Shown here piece after piece: positions 8,724 through 18,267 of a stretch of DNA of 62,236 nucleotides. The notes under the pieces were generated by a model, which did not search any database, was not told where the DNA came from, and was given only the letters and a program-made list of their open reading frames with translations. The DNA is from Ignavibacteriota bacterium (GTDB taxonomy: Bacteria > Bacteroidota > Ignavibacteria > UBA10030 > SZUA-254). Each line of letters begins with the position of its first letter. Position 1 is the first letter of the stretch. A program made the translations under genes and the position numbers. The stretch is from NCBI GenBank assembly GCA_016212665.1, contig JACREZ010000026.1, forward strand, positions 1-62,236. Reading direction: 5' to 3'.

Positions 8724-10019
8724 CTATGGTGTAAGCCTGTAAATCATTCTCGGAAATGGAATTGTCTCCCGCACATGTTCAAGACCGCAAATCCAGGAAA
8801 CAGTTCGCTCGACTCCAAGTCCGAAACCAGCGTGAGGAACAGAACCGTAACGGCGCAAATCTAAATACCACTCGAATGCTTCTTGCGGCAAGTTGTGTTC
8901 CTTGATTCGTGAAAGCAGTGCATCGTAATCATCTTCACGCTGACTCCCGCCGATGATTTCACCATACCCTTCCGGTGCAAGAACATCCATCGCAAGCGCG
9001 AGTTTCGGATTTTGCGGGTCGCGCTTCATGTAAAATGCTTTTACTTCCGATGGATAGCGATGGACAATCAACGGACGGTCGAACTCTTCCGAGATAATTG
9101 TCTCGTCACCGCCGCCGAAATCGTTTCCATACTCAAACGCGTTTCCTTTCTTTTTCAGAATTTCAACCGCTTCATCATACGAAATTTTTGGAAGCGGCTT
9201 TTTCACGTTCTCCAGAAACTTTGTGTTTCGCTCCAATACTTTTAATTCGGCTTGACGATTCTTCAACACCGATTGAACAATGTGTTCAAGGAAATCTTCT
9301 GCAAGTTCCATATTGTCGTTCAAATCGTTGAAAGCAACTTCCGGCTCGACCATCCAAAACTCAGTCAAGTGGCGACGTGTTTTCGATTTCTCCGCGCGGA
9401 ACGTCGGACCGAACACATACACTTTTCCGAACGCCATCGCTCCCGCTTCGCCGTACAACTGTCCCGATTGCGTGAGAAATGCTTTTCCCAAATCGAAATA
9501 CTCTGTTGCAAATAATGTCGAAGTGCCTTCGCACGCCGCAGGGGTGAAGATAGGCGCATCCATCAGGACAAAGCCGCGGTTATCAAAGAACTCACGAATC
9601 GCTCTGATGATTTCATGTCGCACACGCATGATTGCATGTTGCCGCGATGAGCGTAGCCATAGGTGACGAATATCCATGAGAAATTCTACGCCATGTTCTT
9701 TTGGTGTGATTGGATATTCTTTCGCTACGCTAATGATTTTGACGTTCGATACTTCCATCTCGAATCCGCCGGGAGAACGTGGCTCTGCCTTCACTTTCCC
9801 CGTAACACTGAAGGATGATTCTTGCGTGAGAGCATCGAACGTGTTGAATATTTCTTCCGACAGATTTTGTTTCACCATCACGCATTGGAGAATACCTGTT
9901 CCATCGCGCACAACGAGAAAGCGAATCTTCCCGCTCGAACGCTTATTGTATAACCAACCGTGAATGGTGATTTCTTCACCGACATGTTTTGAAAGGTCTT
10001 CTATATAGATTCTTGACAT
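8724..10019 (-). CDS. asnS: Asparagine--tRNA ligase
   Basis: This class IIb aminoacyl-tRNA synthetase attaches asparagine to tRNA-Asn in the cytoplasm. It has 431 residues. An N-terminal OB-fold (about residues 1-105, [24 protein letters not shown]) binds the anticodon. The catalytic domain shows motif 2 ([15 protein letters not shown]) and motif 3 ([15 protein letters not shown], about 398-412). The [10 protein letters not shown] stretch fits AsnRS, not AspRS, and there is no GAD insertion. The start is ATG. A heptamer array fills the short gap upstream. Confidence 0.96.
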   Translation of the reverse strand: MSRIYIEDLSKHVGEEITIHGWLYNKRSSGKIRFLVVRDGTGILQCVMVKQNLSEEIFNTFDALTQESSFSVTGKVKAEPRSPGGFEMEVSNVKIISVAKEYPITPKEHGVEFLMDIRHLWLRSSRQHAIMRVRHEIIRAIREFFDNRGFVLMDAPIFTPAACEGTSTLFATEYFDLGKAFLTQSGQLYGEAGAMAFGKVYVFGPTFRAEKSKTRRHLTEFWMVEPEVAFNDLNDNMELAEDFLEHIVQSVLKNRQAELKVLERNTKFLENVKKPLPKISYDEAVEILKKKGNAFEYGNDFGGGDETIISEEFDRPLIVHRYPSEVKAFYMKRDPQNPKLALAMDVLAPEGYGEIIGGSQREDDYDALLSRIKEHNLPQEAFEWYLDLRRYGSVPHAGFGLGVERTVSWICGLEHVRETIPFPRMIYRLTP

Positions 10020-10024
10020 ATTTT

Positions 10025-10080
10025 AAATTTCGAATTGCGAAGTGCGAAGTGTGGATTGCGGATTAAAGATTTTAATTTTT
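10025..10080. repeat. Heptamer repeat array upstream of asnS
   Basis: Eight consecutive 7-bp units run AAATTTC, GAATTGC, GAAGTGC, GAAGTGT, GGATTGC, GGATTAA, AGATTTT, AATTTTT. The period is constant but the unit drifts from a GATTGCG type to an AATTTTT type, so two repeat families are joined in one array. It occupies most of the 72-bp gap between the response regulator gene and asnS. Confidence 0.8.
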
Positions 10081-10091
10081 TGTTTTGTACA

Positions 10092-10763
10092 TCAGGACAA
10101 ATCAATCATCTTGATGTCTTTGATGTACTTAACAGTTTTATCCTGCTTAAGTTGCTTTAATTTTTCGAGTTTCCCGGAAATACGGAAGACAGTATCATTG
10201 ATAATCTTAATGTAATTCTGTTGCGATTCGGGCATGTTCATTCCTAATTCAGTAATAATTCCCTGCATTTCAATCAACGGACGTTCCAAATCATCTATTA
10301 CGTTGGCAAGAAGTTCCTTCATTGCGTTCAGTCTTTCGCGACTTATTTCCTGCTGCGCAAGTTGTTCTTCTAATTTATGTTTTTCGATTACATTCATTAG
10401 CGTCTTTGGTAACACAGGAGAAGAAATATCATCTTTGATTAAATATTCCGCCACACCGAGTTTCATCACATTGAGTGCGACATCAAGGTCTTTGTTCACC
10501 GTGAGAAACACAATTGGAAGGTTGACTTTTCGTTCACGTAACTCTTGAGTAATTTCCAATCCGTTTTTCCCGGGTAAAAAATAATCCATAAGAATTACAT
10601 CAAGATTGGGATTGGTTTCAATTTCATGAAGTGCCGAAGTATAATTTTCTTTCCAGATAATTGTAAACAAATCTTTTTCGTACCGTTGGAGATAAACATC
10701 TAAAAGTTTTGCAAAATCTTTGTTATCTTCAACAAGGAGTATTATGGTTTTATTATCTTTCAT
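10092..10763 (-). CDS. Response regulator (receiver domain plus coiled helical tail)
   Basis: A CheY-like receiver domain covers residues 6-125. The acidic pair Glu12-Asp13, phosphoacceptor Asp60 (VILMDYFLPGKNG), Thr88 (FLTVNK) and Lys110 (YLIKDD) are all in place. The rest (130-223) has no recognisable DNA-binding domain. It is a helical stretch (LNAMKELLANVIDDLERPLIEMQG) that resembles a histidine-kinase dimerisation helix pair without the H-box. It lies 27 bp downstream of the giant hybrid-like sensor kinase and is its probable partner. Output may be by protein-protein interaction; this is inferred. Confidence 0.9.
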   Translation of the reverse strand: MKDNKTIILLVEDNKDFAKLLDVYLQRYEKDLFTIIWKENYTSALHEIETNPNLDVILMDYFLPGKNGLEITQELRERKVNLPIVFLTVNKDLDVALNVMKLGVAEYLIKDDISSPVLPKTLMNVIEKHKLEEQLAQQEISRERLNAMKELLANVIDDLERPLIEMQGIITELGMNMPESQQNYIKIINDTVFRISGKLEKLKQLKQDKTVKYIKDIKMIDLS

Positions 10764-10790
10764 GAAATCATTCTGTCTGTGTAAAAAACA

Positions 10791-13700
10791 TTATTTCGTC
10801 AACGTAAAATAAAAGGTCGTGCCCTGCCCCGGTATTGATTCTACCCAAATTGTACCTTTGTGCATTTCAATTATTTTTTTCACAATCGCAAGTCCCGCAC
10901 CTGAGCCCTCGTATTGTTCTCGTGGATGCAATCGTTGAAAAATGACAAAGATTTTTTCATAGTAATCCTTGTCTATACCAATACCGTTGTCTCGGACGAA
11001 AAAAAGATAAGAATTATTTTCTGCATTAAGAAATCCGATTTCGACCGTCGGACGCTCTTTATCATTAAATTTCAGTGCATTGCTAATCAAATTTTGAAAC
11101 AAGATTTTCAAATGAGACCGATTTCCGAATACAGTCGGCATAGGGTCTTCGAGAATGAGCATTGCATTTTTCTGAGTGAGTGTATAAACGAAATCCGCTT
11201 TTACTTCATTTATTACCTCTTCGAGATTAACCGGCTTGAAAACATCAGAGGGTCTGCTGATTCGCGAAAGCATCAACAAATCATCTATGAGTCCCTTCAT
11301 TCTTCCTGAAGCAGAAACAATTGAGTCAAGATATTCTTTCCCCTCTTCCGAAATGCTGTTGCTGAAATCACTCTGCAAAATATTACAAAATCCTTCTACG
11401 CTAATCAAAGGCTCTTTCAAATCATGCGAAACAACATAGGCAAAATCATCAAGTTCTTTATTGCGCCTCTCAATTTCTGCCGATTTTTGAATTGTCTCCT
11501 GATGCAGTTTTGCTTTTTCTAAGGCTATTGCTACAAGGTTGGCAATATTCTCTAATAATCGAATTTGAGTTTGAGAAAAATGCGCCTGTTCAGAAACCGA
11601 AAGCGACATGATTCCGAAAATCTTTTCCTTTGAAAGCATCGGAATGTGTATCAGGTTGCCAACGCTATTCAACACCGATTGCTTTGTTACTATTACTTCG
11701 TGTTCCGGTGTTCCTTCGAGAAGAGTATTTCTTACTGACGCTTTAGAAAATATTTGCATTCTCCCTTCGTTCTGTGAAACATCAAACGATGAAACAAGTT
11801 CATGAGTTTTTTCATCAAACAATCCGATTGACAACGTTTCAAACGAAAATGATTGTTGCAGATGGAGTGCAATAATATCGTAAATGTGTTCCATTTCCAG
11901 GGTAGAAGTCAATTGCTGACTTATCCGGTACAGAACGGAAAGTTGTTCGACTTGCTTTTGTAATTGATTGTAGAGTTGAACATTTTCAATTGCCGTTCCT
12001 AACTGATTGCTCACGAGAGCAAGAATCTGGCAGAGTTGGTCAGTAAAGGCATCGCGTGTTCGATAGACAATATCTATCGCACCATATACTCGCTCCCTGG
12101 AAACTAACGGAATAATTCCTAACGCTTCAATCCCTGCTAACCTGAAAAATGCTCTGAATTCCTTCAGGATTCGTGAATCATCGTACGCTTTCTGTTGAAT
12201 GAATAATGATTGGTGCGTCTTAACAACATTCCCTGTTGCAGATGTTCTCAATGATAAATTCGGAATCTGATTGAGAAGCGATTCACTTATTTCTGAATGA
12301 GCGGCAAGAAACAAATCGTCGGTCTCTTCACTTTTCAGATAGACTGCAATTGCATCCGCCTCGGTAGTTTTCTGAAGCATCGGTACCGCTGTGTGCAGAA
12401 TTTCTTCGATGCTTCGCGACGTCTGAATTTTTGTCGCAATAGAATTTAAGGCTAATAATTTTTCCGAATGTTTTTTGAGTTCAGAAGCAGATTGACGTAA
12501 TTCCGTGATATCGGTATGGCTAATGACTAATCCGAAAATATCTTTTTCTATGACGAGCGGATTGATAGTCACCTGATACATCCGTTCACCATGTAAACTT
12601 CGCAGTACAATTTCCCCTGAAGAAAATTCAATCGAACCGGCGAGCAAATCTTCGGTAACTTTTTGTAACATTGCCTTCAGTGATTCATCGGGCAGAACAT
12701 CAAATAGGTTTGTTCCTTCATATTCATTTTCTACATCTTTCTCATACGCGCGAATGAAATCATTCCACGCACGATTGACTTGAAGAATATTCAATTCTCT
12801 GTCAACAGTATAGACTACACTATCAATCGAATCAAGCAAGTTGCTGATATACCACGAATCCTCACTGACTTTATTAAAAAGTTGAACTCTATCAATGATA
12901 ACACCGAGTTGTTGCGCTACCGATTGTAAACTTTTTGTTTCAACATCTCGATACATATTCGGTGTGGTGCTACCAATGTTGAGCGTTCCAAGAATTCTCC
13001 CCTTCAACACGATTGGAAAAGACATCTGCGAACGAATTCCATAGTAATAGGAATTCAAACGGGCGTAGTCTTCATCTTCGGTCATATCTGCAATGATGAC
13101 CGGTTCATGTCCCCGAATTGTTAACTGGGTAATTGTTTGTTCAATCGGGATGAGAGCTCCTTTCGCCGATTCTGTGACGCCTTCACATGCTAACATTTCT
13201 ACATATTCTTCATCAGCGATAAGACTAATTTCGACATCTTCAAACGAAATGACTTTCTTCAATTCCCGGGCAATCTTCTCGAAAATTTCATCGAAGTCCA
13301 TTGATTCCTCTGCCGCCGTTATAATGCGATTGAGCAAATCAAGTTGGGCGTTCCGTTCTTCTAATTCTTTTGAAAGGAGTTTTCGTTCGCTGATATCGCG
13401 CGCGACAGTCAGTATTGCAGTCGGTTCATTTTTTGTAGTCGTTATAAACGCCGTACTGATACTCATGTCAAATAAAAGACCTGATTTGGTTTTCCAACGC
13501 ATGTCGAAATCGTGAAGCGTTCCTTCCTTTTTCAATTCAGACATCCACAAAACATATTTCGCTGTTTGGTCAACACTTAACCATGGTTGAGGAAATTCTA
13601 ATGTTGTTGCTTCATTCAACCGATAACCGAATTTTTTCTCAAATGCGTGATTCACTTGTAGAACAGTTCCATCCAGGCTACTGAGTATCAACACGTCTTC

Positions 13701-15482
13701 CATCGTGTTGATGATGTTGTGAAATATCTGTGTTGATTCAGTACTCTGTTGTTCGATTTGTTTCTGTTCTACAACTTTCTTTGTTTCAACTTGAAGTTGT
13801 TTATAGTCCGAGACATCTTCCATTGTTCCTTCGAACGAATCAATTTGTCCATCGGCAGATTTTACTGGCGACAAGGTATCTCTCACCCAACGATACTGTG
13901 CTTTCCCTCGAGGGCGAACACGGTATTCTATTGTGTACGCTTCCGTCAATTCCGGTAATTTGGTTTGACGTTCAAGCAATAATTTTTTATCGTCAGGATG
14001 AATAAGACTGAGCCAGAGAGAAGTAGTTCTGAAAAATTCTTTTCGTTCGTGTCCTGTCAACCGTTCAAGAGCGGAGTTAAAGGATATGAATGTTCCATTC
14101 ATGGCTAATTTGTAGAGAACGCTCGTCGTACTTTCGATAGACTGCCGAAAATCTTTTTCTGTTTTTCTCAGTTTCTCAAACGTTAATACGCGGGCAAACG
14201 CTTCGCCACCATGTTTCGTCAGTAAATTCAGGAGTTGCATTGATGGTGAGATTGCGTTTTCATTCTTCGTTGCAAGTAATAATGCACCGAGAAGTTTTCC
14301 TTTATTCACAAATGGAACGAGACACATTTTTGAAAAACCGGCATGAGTAAACGTCGCACGGAATGGCAAGTACGATGGATATTTCACAATTTCTACCACA
14401 TGGGGCTCAAGTGTTTTATGTAGAAAACCACCGATGCCTTCTTCCAGCGTAAGTGAAGTAAGTTTTTCGGTTAGTCCCGATGCAAAACCTCTGCTCTGTT
14501 GCAATTCAAGGTTCTCGTTTTTTGAATCGGTGAGATAAATCGCGTAGACAGAAAATCCAATTGCCTCAGTAACTTTTTCGGATAACGATTTCAAGAGATG
14601 CTTCAAATCATAAATTTCTCCGAGCGAAGTTACAAGTTCATCAATGACAGACCATTCGCTTGCTTTTGCATCTAATGCTTGTTTCTCTTGGATTTCAGAA
14701 GTGATATCCCGAAAACTTAGCAATAAACTCTTTTCCCTATCTATATGAATGAGGTTGACAGTCGTCTTTACATCAACGAAACTGCCATCTCCCCGATATG
14801 CTTTATGAATCAATTCGGATTGTTGACTTTTCCCTGAAAGGATTTTTTTACAAATCGTTTGAAAAGTTTGTTGATTTTCAGGGTCAATCAAACCTGAAAT
14901 TTCTGTTGAGTGTAGGTCTGTTCCATCTGCAATAAGGAAAAACTTTTGAAATGCCTGATTTGAAATAGAAATTTTTCCCGCCTGAACAACAACCAACGCC
15001 TCCGGGCTTTGTTGAAAAAACGATTCAAATAATTCAGCAGAGGAACGAATTTTTTCAAGCGACCTTTTTTCTTCCGTAATATCTTCAACAAGTATTACCT
15101 GGAGTTTAGTCCGTTCAACTTCAATCGGAGAAATTGTACATTTGAGATCGAAGAGTTCACCCGATTTCTTCTTTCCGTTCAAGTCGAAGGAAATTGCTTT
15201 CTCATCAAACAACTCCCTCAATTCCTTTTGAAATTGCTTATGTGAATCAGTTGAAAGAAGAAGTTTGAAGTTCGTCCCAAGTATCTCCTCCACTGAATCA
15301 AATTCAAATATTTTTACTGCACCAATATTTGCATAAACCGGTTTTCCGTTTTGAAAAATGAAAACCCCGCCGGGGAAACAATGATATGCAGTTTTTAATG
15401 AGTCAATGAAATGTGATTGCCTTGCCAAGAGATACTTCTTTTTAGAAAATGGAAGAAATAAAAAAGGCGTCCTGTTTTGCAA
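10791..15482 (-). CDS. Multi-PAS/GAF sensor histidine kinase
   Basis: This is a soluble sensor kinase of about 1,545-1,563 residues with no evident transmembrane segment. In order I see two PAS domains (about 25-265), GAF (285-430), two PAS (440-710), GAF (720-890), PAS (900-1010), two GAF (1030-1330), HisKA with His1353 in VVSHDLKEPL, and HATPase with N-box NLISNALKF, G1 RDNGIGI and G2 GSGAGL. The start is uncertain because there is no N-terminal Met: TTG codons at 15482 or 15428 are the candidates. The first falls inside the terminator hairpin of the upstream porin-like gene, so 15428 looks better. It probably phosphorylates the response regulator encoded next. The many sensor domains suggest redox, light or small-ligand input, not determinable here. 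Confidence 0.9.
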   Translation of the reverse strand: MQNRTPFLFLPFSKKKYLLARQSHFIDSLKTAYHCFPGGVFIFQNGKPVYANIGAVKIFEFDSVEEILGTNFKLLLSTDSHKQFQKELRELFDEKAISFDLNGKKKSGELFDLKCTISPIEVERTKLQVILVEDITEEKRSLEKIRSSAELFESFFQQSPEALVVVQAGKISISNQAFQKFFLIADGTDLHSTEISGLIDPENQQTFQTICKKILSGKSQQSELIHKAYRGDGSFVDVKTTVNLIHIDREKSLLLSFRDITSEIQEKQALDAKASEWSVIDELVTSLGEIYDLKHLLKSLSEKVTEAIGFSVYAIYLTDSKNENLELQQSRGFASGLTEKLTSLTLEEGIGGFLHKTLEPHVVEIVKYPSYLPFRATFTHAGFSKMCLVPFVNKGKLLGALLLATKNENAISPSMQLLNLLTKHGGEAFARVLTFEKLRKTEKDFRQSIESTTSVLYKLAMNGTFISFNSALERLTGHERKEFFRTTSLWLSLIHPDDKKLLLERQTKLPELTEAYTIEYRVRPRGKAQYRWVRDTLSPVKSADGQIDSFEGTMEDVSDYKQLQVETKKVVEQKQIEQQSTESTQIFHNIINTMEDVLILSSLDGTVLQVNHAFEKKFGYRLNEATTLEFPQPWLSVDQTAKYVLWMSELKKEGTLHDFDMRWKTKSGLLFDMSISTAFITTTKNEPTAILTVARDISERKLLSKELEERNAQLDLLNRIITAAEESMDFDEIFEKIARELKKVISFEDVEISLIADEEYVEMLACEGVTESAKGALIPIEQTITQLTIRGHEPVIIADMTEDEDYARLNSYYYGIRSQMSFPIVLKGRILGTLNIGSTTPNMYRDVETKSLQSVAQQLGVIIDRVQLFNKVSEDSWYISNLLDSIDSVVYTVDRELNILQVNRAWNDFIRAYEKDVENEYEGTNLFDVLPDESLKAMLQKVTEDLLAGSIEFSSGEIVLRSLHGERMYQVTINPLVIEKDIFGLVISHTDITELRQSASELKKHSEKLLALNSIATKIQTSRSIEEILHTAVPMLQKTTEADAIAVYLKSEETDDLFLAAHSEISESLLNQIPNLSLRTSATGNVVKTHQSLFIQQKAYDDSRILKEFRAFFRLAGIEALGIIPLVSRERVYGAIDIVYRTRDAFTDQLCQILALVSNQLGTAIENVQLYNQLQKQVEQLSVLYRISQQLTSTLEMEHIYDIIALHLQQSFSFETLSIGLFDEKTHELVSSFDVSQNEGRMQIFSKASVRNTLLEGTPEHEVIVTKQSVLNSVGNLIHIPMLSKEKIFGIMSLSVSEQAHFSQTQIRLLENIANLVAIALEKAKLHQETIQKSAEIERRNKELDDFAYVVSHDLKEPLISVEGFCNILQSDFSNSISEEGKEYLDSIVSASGRMKGLIDDLLMLSRISRPSDVFKPVNLEEVINEVKADFVYTLTQKNAMLILEDPMPTVFGNRSHLKILFQNLISNALKFNDKERPTVEIGFLNAENNSYLFFVRDNGIGIDKDYYEKIFVIFQRLHPREQYEGSGAGLAIVKKIIEMHKGTIWVESIPGQGTTFYFTLTK

Positions 15483-15490
15483 GACGCCTT
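15460..15490 (-). terminator. Rho-independent terminator of the beta-barrel gene
   Basis: Read on the minus strand, AAGGCGTC, an 11-nt loop and GACGCCTT form an 8-bp GC-rich stem followed by six U residues (15465-15460). It lies 20 bp after the stop of the porin-like gene and overlaps the 5' end of the kinase ORF. Confidence 0.8.
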
Positions 15491-15509
15491 AAGTTACATA
15501 TCTAAGAAA

Positions 15510-16154
15510 TTAGAAATAAACAGCTGCCGTTAAAGCGCCGGATGAACCGAAACCGAAGCCCATTGTTGAGGGTCTATCAGTTTTAACTGCCGTACCACCA
15601 GCAGGTGTATTTTCATCGCTACCTGAACCAATATTCAGCATTAGGTTATATTCACCACCTAAACTGATATTGTCCCAAGCAAACCATTCAAATCCTGCAA
15701 AACCACCAACACCAAAACTTGTTGTTGATGAAACATCTTTTTGACCATTTGCAAAACCTGCGTTATCTTGAGTTTTGTTCCAAGCTGAAAATGACGCTTG
15801 CGCACCAACATAAGCAACAACCGAACCATTGGTTGCCATATTATATTGAATTCCAGGCATGATTGAAAAACTCATTTCTGTGGTTTTGTCATCTGGACGG
15901 TTTTGTGTCGTAGGATCTTTCTTTGTAGTTGTGCTCAAATTAAATCCGAGCGAACCACGAAAAGCCATATCGTCTTGGAAATAGTACTTTGCACCAATTC
16001 CATACTGATTGCCATAGTTTCCGACTGCGAGATTGGCTAAACCACTAAACGAAAACAGAAGAGCTTCGTCTCCCATCTTTGTTTTTGGTTCGCCAGCGAA
16101 GCCTAAACTTGCGGCAAAAACGACTGTTAATAAAACTAGTGTAACTTTTTTCAT
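15510..16154 (-). CDS. Small outer-membrane beta-barrel protein
   Basis: The 214-residue precursor has a clear signal peptide (MKKVTLVLLTVVFAASLGFAG). The rest alternates amphipathic strands rich in Gly, Ser, Asn and aromatics, such as FRGSLGFNLSTTTK and VAYVGAQASFSAWNK, and ends with a Phe (TAAVYF), as outer-membrane barrels do. The length fits an 8-stranded OmpA/OmpW-like or outer_membrane_beta-barrel domain. The gene is monocistronic, with a consensus sigma-70 promoter 70 bp upstream and a strong terminator downstream, suggesting high constitutive expression. The substrate or structural role is unknown. Confidence 0.85.
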   Translation of the reverse strand: MKKVTLVLLTVVFAASLGFAGEPKTKMGDEALLFSFSGLANLAVGNYGNQYGIGAKYYFQDDMAFRGSLGFNLSTTTKKDPTTQNRPDDKTTEMSFSIMPGIQYNMATNGSVVAYVGAQASFSAWNKTQDNAGFANGQKDVSSTTSFGVGGFAGFEWFAWDNISLGGEYNLMLNIGSGSDENTPAGGTAVKTDRPSTMGFGFGSSGALTAAVYF

Positions 16155-16223
16155 TTTGAATAACTCCGATTATGAGTAATTTAGTTAATTATGAATTATG
16201 TTATCTTTAAAAATTCTGGGCAA

Positions 16224-16252
16224 AGTATAATAAAAAAAAAAATATTTGTCAA
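16224..16252 (-). promoter_or_regulatory. Consensus sigma-70 promoter for the beta-barrel gene
   Basis: On the minus strand, TTGACA (16252-16247) and TATACT (16229-16224) are separated by exactly 17 bp of A/T-rich spacer. Transcription would start near 16217, giving a leader of about 60 nt before the ATG at 16154. This is the best promoter match I found in the window. Confidence 0.8.
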
Positions 16253-16451
16253 GTTTTTCTTTAAGCAAGTTACTATATCCCTCTAAATGACAACGTTTTG
16301 AAGGAAAAAAAACTCTGTACTAATCGAAAAACCTACAAAATTTCTATTTTTCAGGCATTTCTGAAGTTTTGATTTTCAGAAAAAATAACTTACTTTTTTC
16401 CTACGAAAAATGAACATGGAATTTTTTACAAACACATTCGGTTATTAGAGA

Positions 16452-16853
16452 ATGAATTTCAGTTTGAAATATAAAAGGACTGCATTTATTCTTGCTTTGG
16501 TTTTCTGCATTTATAATGTCGGAATTCCCGTCGTCATTTCTGCATGTCCGATGATAGCAAATAATAAAGCCAAACTCGCGTGTTGTGCTGATGTTTCATC
16601 CGGTGGACTGAAAATAAAAAGTTCGAAAGATACATCGTGCTGTAAATTTGCAATCGTCGCTAAACCGAATAAAACAGAATATCTGAAGGTAAAATTTGAT
16701 TTTGAATTATCGAACTATTTTTCTTTTAGTTTTTTTCAGGTTCTGATTGATTTCAGTAATTCCAATTCCTTGTATTTTGTTTCATCTTTTACTTCCTCCT
16801 CCTCTCCACCTGTGACAGACATTCCCGTCTTCACATCTTCGCTTCTTATTTAA
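16452..16853 (+). CDS. Hypothetical secreted/membrane Cys-containing protein, head of copper island
   Basis: This 133-residue protein has an N-terminal hydrophobic segment (RTAFILALVFCIYNVGIPVV) that could be a signal peptide or anchor. It is followed by a Cys-rich stretch with single Cys in SACPMI, then ACCAD and SCCKF pairs, and a Ser/Phe-rich C-terminal half. I do not recognise a family. It is the first plus-strand gene before cusCBA, 118 bp upstream, and CC pairs after a signal suggest a periplasmic metal-binding role. That is only context. The local composition is AT-rich, and transfer of the island is possible. Confidence 0.65.
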   Translation: MNFSLKYKRTAFILALVFCIYNVGIPVVISACPMIANNKAKLACCADVSSGGLKIKSSKDTSCCKFAIVAKPNKTEYLKVKFDFELSNYFSFSFFQVLIDFSNSNSLYFVSSFTSSSSPPVTDIPVFTSSLLI

Positions 16854-16971
16854 CAAAGAAACACTCCTTCAACCCGGTTGAGTTTGTATAACTACAACCG
16901 TCCGGCTTTTTCAATCAATTTGAAAAAGCAATCATTTTATTTTTTAACATTTTCATTTAAAAAGGAAAAGT

Positions 16972-18267
16972 ATGAAATACTTTTTTGTAATTTCTCTTTT
17001 GTTTTTTTGTTCAGTATTTGCATCGAGTCAAACGGATACCATTGTTATACCCGAATCAAATTTTCTTGACCTGGAATCAATAATCATAGAAGCATTGGTT
17101 TCCAATCAGGAAATTCAATCAATGCAATATGATTGGGATATGATTATTGCCAAAGTTCCTCAGTCAGGAACCTTGCCAAATCCGATGCTTGAATATATGC
17201 ACGATGAATTTCCCGGCATTCGTTTTGGCGAGCAAATGTTTTCCCGAATCAAACTCTCTCAGATGTTTGATTATCCAACTAAACTTTCAACCGAGCGAAC
17301 GATTGCCGAAATCCAGGCAGAACATTCGCACCATGGACATTTAGAAAAAATAAATAGCATCATTGCAAATGTGAAGTCGGTTTACTTTGAATTGTGGTAC
17401 GTTCAACAGGCAATATTTTTGATGAACGAAAATATCCGTCTGATGAATCAATTCCTTTCAATTGCGCAAACAAAGTATAGTGTTGGAAACGCTACTCTTC
17501 AAGAGGTTTTGAAATCGCAGGTAGAGATAACAAAAATGCAAAACCAACTTATTGATTTGCGCGCTAAAGAACTGAGCATGAAGGCAATGTTGATGGCGTT
17601 CCTGAATCGTCAACAGGAAGATACGCTTGGCTATGCTTTCATATCCGAAATTGTTGCATTCGATACAACGCTTGATTCCCTCGAACAGTATGCCCTTTCA
17701 AATCGTCCAATGTTGATTCACGATTCGCTCATGATAAGTGAAAATCAAAAAATGTTAAAAATGGCAAAACTTGAATATTACCCCGACTTCAATGTGAGTC
17801 TCGAAAAAGTCTATTCACCAATGACACAGTTTGATGGATGGAGTATCTCGGCAGGAATTACTTTGCCGTTCGTTCCTTGGACAATCACAAGGACGGACTC
17901 CAAAATCGAAGAGGCGAATCTTGGAATCAAAAAAGCGGAGGCAGGATATTTATCATCGAAAAATATGGTCATCTCATCGGTGAGAGATTTGTACTATCGA
18001 ATCTCAAGCGGAAGAAGACAAATCAACAATTATGCAACGACGATTATCCCTCAAGCGGAACAATCGTTGCAAGCGAGTCTCACATCGTACCAAAGTTCAC
18101 AAACAGATTTTCTCATGCTCATCGATGCGTTCAGAACATTAACTGATTTACGCATGGAGTACTTCATGCTTCGAATGCAATTCGAGCAAAACGTTGCCGA
18201 ACTCGAACGAGTCATCGGCAAGTCATATTACACTGATTCTCAACTCACTCAAGGAAATGGACAATGA
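16972..18267 (+). CDS. cusC: TolC-family outer-membrane efflux protein (CusC-like)
   Basis: This outer-membrane channel belongs to a tripartite heavy-metal efflux pump. The 431-residue precursor has a signal peptide (KYFFVISLLFFCSVFASSQ) and two OEP repeats of long helices and strands (SVGNATLQEVLKSQVEITKMQNQL, then SYQSSQTDFLMLIDAFRTL), as in TolC/CusC. LPNPMLEYMHDEFP near residue 62 is common in the CusC/CzcC-like group. The start ATG is preceded by AAAGGAAAAG. The stop overlaps the cusB ATG by 4 bp. The channel function follows from the family; copper/silver specificity comes from the neighbours. Confidence 0.9.
   Translation: MKYFFVISLLFFCSVFASSQTDTIVIPESNFLDLESIIIEALVSNQEIQSMQYDWDMIIAKVPQSGTLPNPMLEYMHDEFPGIRFGEQMFSRIKLSQMFDYPTKLSTERTIAEIQAEHSHHGHLEKINSIIANVKSVYFELWYVQQAIFLMNENIRLMNQFLSIAQTKYSVGNATLQEVLKSQVEITKMQNQLIDLRAKELSMKAMLMAFLNRQQEDTLGYAFISEIVAFDTTLDSLEQYALSNRPMLIHDSLMISENQKMLKMAKLEYYPDFNVSLEKVYSPMTQFDGWSISAGITLPFVPWTITRTDSKIEEANLGIKKAEAGYLSSKNMVISSVRDLYYRISSGRRQINNYATTIIPQAEQSLQASLTSYQSSQTDFLMLIDAFRTLTDLRMEYFMLRMQFEQNVAELERVIGKSYYTDSQLTQGNGQ

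Noticed and set aside
13093-13515. Plus-strand ORF within the sensor kinase
   Set aside because: Ser-rich shadow frame opposite conserved PAS/GAF coding sequence, with no start signal or neighbours.
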